A stretch of 9,488 nucleotides of DNA from Butyricicoccus sp. OM04-18BH. Lineage in GTDB: Bacteria > Bacillota > Clostridia > Oscillospirales > Butyricicoccaceae. Location of the stretch: contig NZ_QULN01000021.1 of NCBI RefSeq assembly GCF_003481705.1, positions 372-9,859 of the forward strand. The letters are read 5' to 3'. A model generated the notes under the pieces. That model was not told the origin of the DNA and searched no databases. It worked only from the letters and a program-made list of their open reading frames with translations. The position numbers and the translations under genes are program-made. This document shows, piece after piece, positions 5,611 through 9,488 of this stretch (position 1 is its first letter; each line of letters starts with the position of its first letter).

Positions 5611-6030
5611 TTAAAACCACTTTGCATTTTCATCTCTGAAATGTGGTATATTGCCATCTTTATAAGGGTCATACCGATTTTCGTTACAACCAAATTCTTT
5701 TAAGAGAGCAATCTTGCCATCTGGCGTCCATTCTATCAGTGACATTCCATCAAACGCTTCTACGTTACCGGCATCCATCTTATTTTTGAAATACCATTCA
5801 ACAATGGTTTGATTGCCTTTATGGAAAAATTGCTTGATGTCCCATTGCAAGACAGTTCCACGGGTATTCCATTCCTCAAACCAAAGTTTTATTTTCTTGG
5901 AGCCGTGGTACTCTGGCCCCCAACTTTCAATATATACGGCATTATCAGAAAATACATTAAATATACCCAAATCTTTTTTTGCAAGCCACATATCAAACCA
6001 AAGTCTGATAATTCTTTCTCTATTGTCCAT
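5611..6030 (-). CDS. NTF2/SnoaL-like family protein
   Basis: A 139-aa protein with the alpha+beta layout of NTF2-like proteins. An N-terminal helix (ERIIRLWFDMWLAKKDLGIF) is followed by FSDNAVYIESWGPEYHG, a typical turn and strand, then KIKLWFEEWNTRG, and strands TIVEWYFKN and GMSLIEWTPDGKIALLKEF. NTF2-like folds form a conical pocket used either as an enzyme site (SnoaL-type cyclase, isomerase) or a binding site; no catalytic residues can be assigned. AAGGAAGG lies nine bases before the ATG. The gene begins only 18 bp after the stop of the small regulator and precedes the MBL-fold hydrolase, so the three are likely co-transcribed and the two enzyme-like proteins may act on the same small molecule (inference). 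Confidence 0.8.
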   Translation of the reverse strand: MDNRERIIRLWFDMWLAKKDLGIFNVFSDNAVYIESWGPEYHGSKKIKLWFEEWNTRGTVLQWDIKQFFHKGNQTIVEWYFKNKMDAGNVEAFDGMSLIEWTPDGKIALLKEFGCNENRYDPYKDGNIPHFRDENAKWF

Positions 6031-6048
6031 TTCGCAGCGCCTTCCTTG

Positions 6049-6273
6049 TCAATTTAATTTTTCAGCGTCTTTGTCCTGCTCTAATTCAATTACATCCAAA
6101 ATGCCACAATTCAGGGCTTCGCAGATACGAACCAGCGTTTCCATGCTGATGTTTTTGCCTTTACCCATGTTGGCAATCATATTTGTGGTAAGACCGGCGG
6201 CAATCCGCAAGTCCTCTTTCCTCATATTGCGCTCAACCAGCGTGTGCCAGAGGGGTTTATAGCTTATGTGCAT
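6049..6273 (-). CDS. Small Cro/C1-type helix-turn-helix regulator
   Basis: A 74-aa protein that is almost entirely one helix-turn-helix domain: YKPLWHTLVERNMRKEDLR, then AAGLTTNMIANMGKGKNISM (recognition helix), then LVRICEALNCGILDVIEL. This is the compact HTH_26-like form common in mobile elements. AGGAGG lies four to five bases before the ATG. It is first in the operon with the NTF2-like and MBL-fold genes and probably autoregulates it: a palindrome CCCGG-tt-CCGGG lies between the promoter and the gene, and the CCGGTTCCG half of it is repeated on the far side of the promoter. Its target is inferred from position. Confidence 0.85.
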   Translation of the reverse strand: MHISYKPLWHTLVERNMRKEDLRIAAGLTTNMIANMGKGKNISMETLVRICEALNCGILDVIELEQDKDAEKLN

Positions 6274-6291
6274 TTATCCTCCTGCCTTTCT

Positions 6292-6372
6292 CCCGGTTCC
6301 GGGGTTTCTGTTCCCATTATATCAAAGTTCTTGCTATTCCACAAATATTTCTTGACACAACCGCCGGTTCCG
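6292..6372 (-). promoter_or_regulatory. Promoter of the cargo operon with flanking 9-bp repeats
   Basis: On the minus strand TATAAT (6321-6316) is preceded at 17 bp by TTGTGG (6344-6339), giving a transcription start near 6309 and a short leader to the ATG at 6273. CCGGTTCCG occurs at 6293-6301, inside the palindrome CCCGGTTCCGGG (6292-6303), and again at 6364-6372, so one copy lies on either side of the promoter. The motifs are GC-rich islands in an otherwise AT-rich stretch, as expected for operators of the adjoining small regulator. Confidence 0.6.
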
Positions 6373-6415
6373 TCTGGATTGTGCTTTTCCTTTCTTTTCT
6401 TGATTACATCTACTT

Positions 6416-6445
6416 AGCCATCAGCTGCTTCATGCCCTGGGACTT
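6416..6445 (-). other. Orphan 30-bp Maff2-like coding block, candidate attachment-site scar
   Basis: Read on the minus strand these ten codons give KSQGMKQLMA, a stretch I recognise from Maff2, the small membrane protein of Tn1549/CTn-type conjugation modules, where it is normally followed by GGG. Here it is followed by Lys and a TAG stop (6412-6410), and the residues before it (TLLLLLYRTSV) are not Maff2-like. The block lies next to the end of the serine recombinase gene, where an element terminus is expected, and is flanked by loosely inverted arms (ATTACATCTAC at 6403-6413 and GAAGTAAT at 6463-6470). It probably marks an insertion in, or an att core derived from, a maff2 gene. Confidence 0.5.
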
Positions 6446-6478
6446 TACTGATGTGCGATAAAGAAGTAATAGAAGTGT

Positions 6479-6527
6479 AAAAAATTTTGCCGTTCCTATC
6501 CGGCACTTGCGCATTGTGTCGGATAGG
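6479..6527 (-). terminator. Terminator of the recombinase gene
   Basis: CCTATCCGGCAC (6495-6506) pairs with GTGTCGGATAGG (6516-6527) over 12 bp with a single G-T pair and a 9-base loop. It begins 8 bp after the recombinase stop. On the minus strand a run of six T follows, but 10 bases beyond the stem, so termination may be less efficient than in a classical hairpin. A role as a recombinase binding site at the element end is an alternative. Confidence 0.6.
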
Positions 6528-6535
6528 TCGGGCGG

Positions 6536-8146
6536 TTATTCGGGCAAGTCCACCTTGCCAACAAAAGAATAATAAATCTCAATGTCCTGTCTGCGGGTCT
6601 TGTTCTCGTCATAGCTGCACTCATGCACAACGATTTTCTCTACAAACTCCCGCAGCAGAGTAGGGGTAAGTTCTTCAAAGCTGGTATGCCGCCGGACAAC
6701 ATTCATAAACTTTTCTGCGTTCACGGTGGCTTCCTGTGCTTTGGAAAGCTCCGCTTGAATAGCAGCGGCTCTTTCTTTCAGCTCCCGTTGCTCTGCTTCA
6801 TAGTCTGCCGACAGCTCTGTGAAACGCTCGTCTGATATGCGCCCGGTCACGCTGTCCTCATACAGCCGCTTGAAGATAGCGGATAACTCGGCTATGCGTT
6901 TCTCGGAGGCTTCCAGTTCCTTTTTCTTGGCGGCGTTCCTGCGTTTGCCCCCGTCCTCGTTCTGCTCAATCAAGAGTTTCATAAACCGGGCTTCATGCTT
7001 TGCCGCATAGCTGGTCACTTTCCGCAGATTGGAGAGTACACCAGCGGTCAAGAGGTCGGTGCGGATAAAGTGCGCCGTACAGTCATGGGTGCGTTTCTTG
7101 TAGTTGCCGCAGATATAACAGTCCTGCTTGCGCTTGTCCGTCTGGTATCGCTGCTGATACATCACGCTGCCGCAGTCCGCACAGAACAGTATGCCGGAGA
7201 ACAAACCCACTTCATCATAGCGGTTTGGGCGTTTGCGCTGTTTGCGAAGCTCCTGCACCCGTTCCCATGTTTGGGTGTCTATGATAGGCTCGTGGTGGTT
7301 CTCGAAAATCACTTGCTTTTCCGGGGGATTTTCTACACTGTGCTTGACTTTGTAAGAAAGTTTTTCTGTCTTGAAATTTACCAGACAGCATGTGTATTCC
7401 CGGTTTTCAAGGATATGCACTACGGTATTGGTCGCCCACTTGCACTCATAGCCGGGGTGGTAGCGGCGGGTGCTGCCCGTCCTGCGGTATTCAAGCGTTC
7501 CCGGCGTGGGGATTTGCTGCTCTGTGAGCATACGGGCTATCTTGGTCGGACCATTCCCGGCAAGACAGAGGTTGTATATCTGCTTGACTACGGGTGCAGC
7601 TTCCTCGTCAATAATGAAATTTTCATCCTCGTCCATGAGGTAGCCATACACAGGCTTGCTTGTGATGGGCTTGCCATTCATGCCTTTTGAGCGTTTTACT
7701 GCTTTGATTTTCTTGCTCGTATCTCTCACCAGCCATTCGTTAAAGATATTCCGCAGCGGGGCAAAGTCATTGTCGCCCTGTGCGCTGTCCACTCCGTCAT
7801 TGATAGCGATGAAGCGGACACCTTTCTGTGGGAAAATCATTTCCGTGTACATTCCCACTTGCAGGTAGTTTCGCCCTAACCTCGACATATCCTTTACGAT
7901 AACTGTCCCGACTTTTCCGGCTTCAATGTCCGCAAGCATGGCTTGAAAACCGGGTCTTTGAAAGTTCGCACCAGAATAACCGTCGTCCGTGTACCAGCGC
8001 AGATTGGAAAAGCCGTTCTGCTTTGCATAGGTTTCAAGGATACGCTTCTGATTGGAAATGGAATTGCTTTCGCCTTGCAGCTCGTCCTCATGGGATAGTC
8101 TTGGGTAAAGGGCGGTAATTGGTTGTTGGTTGGTCTGTCTTAACAT
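6536..8146 (-). CDS. Large serine recombinase (TnpX-type, DUF4368 C-terminus)
   Basis: A 536-aa site-specific recombinase expected to excise and integrate the element. The catalytic resolvase domain is residues about 10-160: YPRLS with nucleophile Ser18, ELQGESNSI (22-30), then the conserved DMSRLGRN (86-93) with catalytic arginines. A recombinase domain follows (about 165-300), then a zinc ribbon with Cys322, Cys325, Cys343, Cys346 and Cys356. Next is a coiled coil (about 390-480) and a C-terminal part with FVEKIVVHE near 505-513, the DUF4368-like end. The DELQGESNSI stretch is typical of TnpX/TndX relatives from Firmicutes transposons. GGAGG lies five bases before the ATG. The gene sits at one end of its element in known relatives, so the junction just downstream (6400-6530) should contain an att site. 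Confidence 0.95.
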   Translation of the reverse strand: MLRQTNQQPITALYPRLSHEDELQGESNSISNQKRILETYAKQNGFSNLRWYTDDGYSGANFQRPGFQAMLADIEAGKVGTVIVKDMSRLGRNYLQVGMYTEMIFPQKGVRFIAINDGVDSAQGDNDFAPLRNIFNEWLVRDTSKKIKAVKRSKGMNGKPITSKPVYGYLMDEDENFIIDEEAAPVVKQIYNLCLAGNGPTKIARMLTEQQIPTPGTLEYRRTGSTRRYHPGYECKWATNTVVHILENREYTCCLVNFKTEKLSYKVKHSVENPPEKQVIFENHHEPIIDTQTWERVQELRKQRKRPNRYDEVGLFSGILFCADCGSVMYQQRYQTDKRKQDCYICGNYKKRTHDCTAHFIRTDLLTAGVLSNLRKVTSYAAKHEARFMKLLIEQNEDGGKRRNAAKKKELEASEKRIAELSAIFKRLYEDSVTGRISDERFTELSADYEAEQRELKERAAAIQAELSKAQEATVNAEKFMNVVRRHTSFEELTPTLLREFVEKIVVHECSYDENKTRRQDIEIYYSFVGKVDLPE

Positions 8147-8162
8147 AAAATCCTCCGTTTCC

Positions 8163-8215
8163 GACAGCCAGCCCCACTATTCCGTACCTTGATTGTACCA
8201 CATGGGGCGGCTGTC
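8163..8215 (-). promoter_or_regulatory. Long inverted repeat with candidate promoter in the recombinase leader
   Basis: GACAGCCAGCCCCA (8163-8176) and TGGGGCGGCTGTC (8203-8215) are complementary over 13 bp with one bulged base. A further GTAC/GTAC pairing lies inside the loop. On the minus strand the loop also holds TGGTACAAT (8200-8192), an extended -10 box, with no clear -35. The repeat ends six bases before the recombinase ribosome binding site (GGAGG, 8156-8152). It may be an operator overlapping a recombinase promoter, an mRNA hairpin limiting translation, or both. Confidence 0.5.
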
Positions 8216-8257
8216 TGTATAGCGGCAAAAGCGTCAAATCTGCTTCTTTATGGTCGG

Positions 8258-8446
8258 TCAAATCGCCGTTTTTTGTGTAGCAGCTTCCGCTTCCAGCACT
8301 TTCATCATCTTGTCGGCTGCGGTGTCGGTTGCGCCCTGCTTGAAGAAGCCGGAAACGGTAAGGACGGAGTTGCCCATGCGGATTTCCGTCACACAGTCCG
8401 GGCGGCGGTCTGTTTTGGTGGTGCTTGTCTGTTTCGTTTCTGTCAT
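8258..8446 (-). CDS. TnpW-like transposon-encoded protein
   Basis: A 62-aa protein, MTETKQTSTTKTDRRPDCVT through to VLEAEAATQKTAI. It matches the small proteins annotated as TnpW next to serine recombinases in Tn4451-like elements; the core VTEIRMGNSVLTVSGFFKQG is the recognisable part. The ATG at 8446 overlaps the stop of the ATPase gene (ATGA) and has AAAGGAG seven bases upstream. A longer frame starting at 8548 exists but lies inside the ATPase gene and is not preferred. The predicted mixed alpha/beta fold has no catalytic motif. Its biochemical role is not established to my knowledge; the tight linkage suggests involvement in recombination or its control. Confidence 0.85.
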   Translation of the reverse strand: MTETKQTSTTKTDRRPDCVTEIRMGNSVLTVSGFFKQGATDTAADKMMKVLEAEAATQKTAI

Positions 8447-9297
8447 AGGCTCTCCTTTCGCTGCTTCATCAGTTGCTTTAAGCGTTCCAGCTTTTCCTGT
8501 GCGGTTTCCTTTCGGAAGTTGCTGCCCGTGAAGCGGACGGGGGCGCACATGGAAGTCAGCCTGTCATAGATACGGGCGTGGGGCGTGTCCTGCGGGTGCT
8601 GCAATTCCTCCAGCGTGAGGTTGGTCGTGGCGATCAGCGGCTTGCCGCTTCGGTAACGGCTGTCAATCACGCTGTAAACCTGTTCCAGCCCGTATTCTGT
8701 TCCTCGCTCCATACCGAAATCATCAAGTATCAGCAGAGGGTAGCTGCAAAGGCGGGAAATATATTCGTTCCTGCCCTCAAAGCTGGCGGCAAGGTCACCC
8801 AGTATCGTTGCAAAGTTTGTCATGCAGACGGCAACCTCTTTTTCCATAAGGGCGTTGGCGATACAGGCGGCAAGGTAGCTTTTTCCCGTCCCCACGCCGC
8901 CCCAAAACAGGTAGCCGATATTTTCAGCCTGCATGGTTTCCCAGCTCTCCACATAAAAGCGGGCGGTTTCGGTCTGCGGGTTTCTGCCGTTGTCATGCTC
9001 AAATGTCCAGTTCCGCATAGCAGGGTCGGTAAAGCCCCGGCGTTTCAAGTCCTCCACTTTTTCAAGGTGCTTCTGTCGGCTTTCGGCGGCTTGCTGCTTT
9101 TCACGGGCTGCCCGCTGGCAGTCGCACTCTGCCGGGTGGCGGTCACGCCCGAAACAAGTCTTTCCCTCTGCAAAATAGGCTTCTTTGGGCGTATGGCACT
9201 TACCGCAGTATAAAAGCCCGTCCTCGCCTGTGTAGTCCTCCGCTTCGGCGGTAGTGGCTGTAATGTCCGTAATCATAGCTTCAATTCCGTTTTTCAT
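8443..9297 (-). CDS. DnaC/IstB-like ATP-binding replication protein
   Basis: A 284-aa AAA+ ATPase of the helicase-loader type. The N-terminal part has a cysteine set (YCGKC at about 30-34, then Cys48, Cys58 and Cys60) that could bind zinc, followed by a coiled helix. The ATPase core has Walker A GGVGTGKS (133-140), Walker B LLILDDFG (188-195), ATTNL as sensor 1 (223-227) and IYDRL with a probable arginine finger (Arg246). It should load a replicative helicase on element DNA or otherwise assist replication. I chose the ATG at 9297 because AAGGAGGG precedes it and it overlaps the upstream stop by four bases. The longer frame from 9381 lies inside the preceding gene. The gene overlaps tnpW by four bases at its end. 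Confidence 0.9.
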   Translation of the reverse strand: MKNGIEAMITDITATTAEAEDYTGEDGLLYCGKCHTPKEAYFAEGKTCFGRDRHPAECDCQRAAREKQQAAESRQKHLEKVEDLKRRGFTDPAMRNWTFEHDNGRNPQTETARFYVESWETMQAENIGYLFWGGVGTGKSYLAACIANALMEKEVAVCMTNFATILGDLAASFEGRNEYISRLCSYPLLILDDFGMERGTEYGLEQVYSVIDSRYRSGKPLIATTNLTLEELQHPQDTPHARIYDRLTSMCAPVRFTGSNFRKETAQEKLERLKQLMKQRKESL

Positions 9298-9488
9298 AAG
9301 CTCTCGCCCTCCTTGCATGAATAATCGGGTATGCCCTGTTTCGGGGCAGCCTTGCCTTTGGCAGCGTCCTCCTGCGCCCACTTGTAAATGGTGGCTGCAT
9401 GGCTGTGGTACTGTTTCCCGGTGGAAGCGATATGGCAGGAAAGCCGGTCAATATAATACTCCCACTTGTCGGGCAACTCTGTTTTTAG
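9294..9488 (-). CDS. Replication initiation/replisome-organizer protein, C-terminal fragment
   Basis: The reading frame is open to the right edge; 64 residues are visible, from LKTELPDKWEYYIDRL to the stop at 9294. The stretch WEYYIDRLSCHIASTGKQYH, then SHAATIYKWAQEDAAKGK, resembles the C-terminal DNA-binding segment (Y-x-S-H-x-A-T-I-x-x-W) of DnaD-like and phage replisome-organizer proteins found directly upstream of DnaC-like loaders. It overlaps the ATPase gene by four bases (ATGA). A TTG at 9476 is not a start but an internal codon, since the frame continues upstream with good coding character. The N-terminal domain, which would decide the exact family, lies outside the window. Confidence 0.7.
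   Translation of the reverse strand, partial: LKTELPDKWEYYIDRLSCHIASTGKQYHSHAATIYKWAQEDAAKGKAAPKQGIPDYSCKEGESL

Noticed and set aside
6352..6380. Plus-strand TTGACA at 6352-6357 as a promoter -35
   Set aside because: No reasonable -10 at 16-18 bp spacing and no plus-strand gene downstream.
8447..8548. N-terminal extension of the TnpW-like protein to 8548
   Set aside because: It lies within the ATPase gene; the ATG at 8446 has its own ribosome site and the usual 4-bp overlap.
1..9488. CRISPR arrays, tRNA or rRNA genes, insertion sequences
   Set aside because: No regularly spaced repeats, no cloverleaf or rRNA-like sequence, and no transposase other than the serine recombinase were seen.

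Overview
The window looks like part of an integrative mobilizable or conjugative element from a gut-type Firmicute, probably class Clostridia (Lachnospiraceae/Ruminococcaceae-like). The reasons are strong AAGGAGG ribosome sites, a MobA/MobL (MobQ) relaxase, a large serine recombinase of the TnpX type with a TnpW-like partner, a RepA_N-type winged-helix protein, a DUF3847 protein, a CHC2-type primase and a DnaC-like ATPase. All genes but one are on the minus strand; the exception is an XRE regulator at 3944-4765.

Layout from right to left, the direction of transcription: (1) 9488-6536, a tightly coupled set: the C-terminus of a replication-initiation protein, a DnaC/IstB-like ATPase, a TnpW-like protein and the serine recombinase, ending in a hairpin terminator at 6479-6527. 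(2) 6530-6345, a non-coding junction holding an orphan 30-bp block that would encode KSQGMKQLMA, a stretch I recognise from Maff2 membrane proteins. I read this as an attachment-site junction or scar. (3) 6273-4812, a more AT-rich cargo operon: a small Cro/C1 regulator, an NTF2/SnoaL-like protein and a metallo-beta-lactamase-fold hydrolase. (4) The convergent XRE regulator, separated from the hydrolase by a shared hairpin. (5) 3943-3411, a 530-bp regulatory region with repeats and a 9-bp perfect palindrome. (6) 3410-2569, three coupled genes: a Cys-rich 63-aa protein, a short RepA_N-like winged helix and a DUF3847 protein. (7) 2540-2384, hairpins and an RSF1010-like nic motif (TTGCGCCCT): a candidate oriT. 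(8) An AT-rich island with a 73-aa gene and 13-bp direct repeats. (9) A terminator, then the relaxase (1752-172). (10) The first 35 codons of a primase starting at TTG (106-1).

As a whole the module can recognise and nick its own oriT (relaxase), prime and load replication machinery on the transferred strand (primase, DnaC-like ATPase, replication proteins), and excise or integrate (serine recombinase). No conjugative pore genes are visible, so within this window it looks mobilizable rather than self-transmissible. The recombinase terminus lies in the middle of the window and meets a second set of element genes. The window may therefore span two tandem elements, or the joined ends (attP) of one circular element. 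The most interesting non-coding signals are the oriT, the Maff2-like scar, a 13-bp sequence shared by the XRE leader and the oriT-side hairpin, and paired 9-bp motifs around the cargo regulator's promoter.
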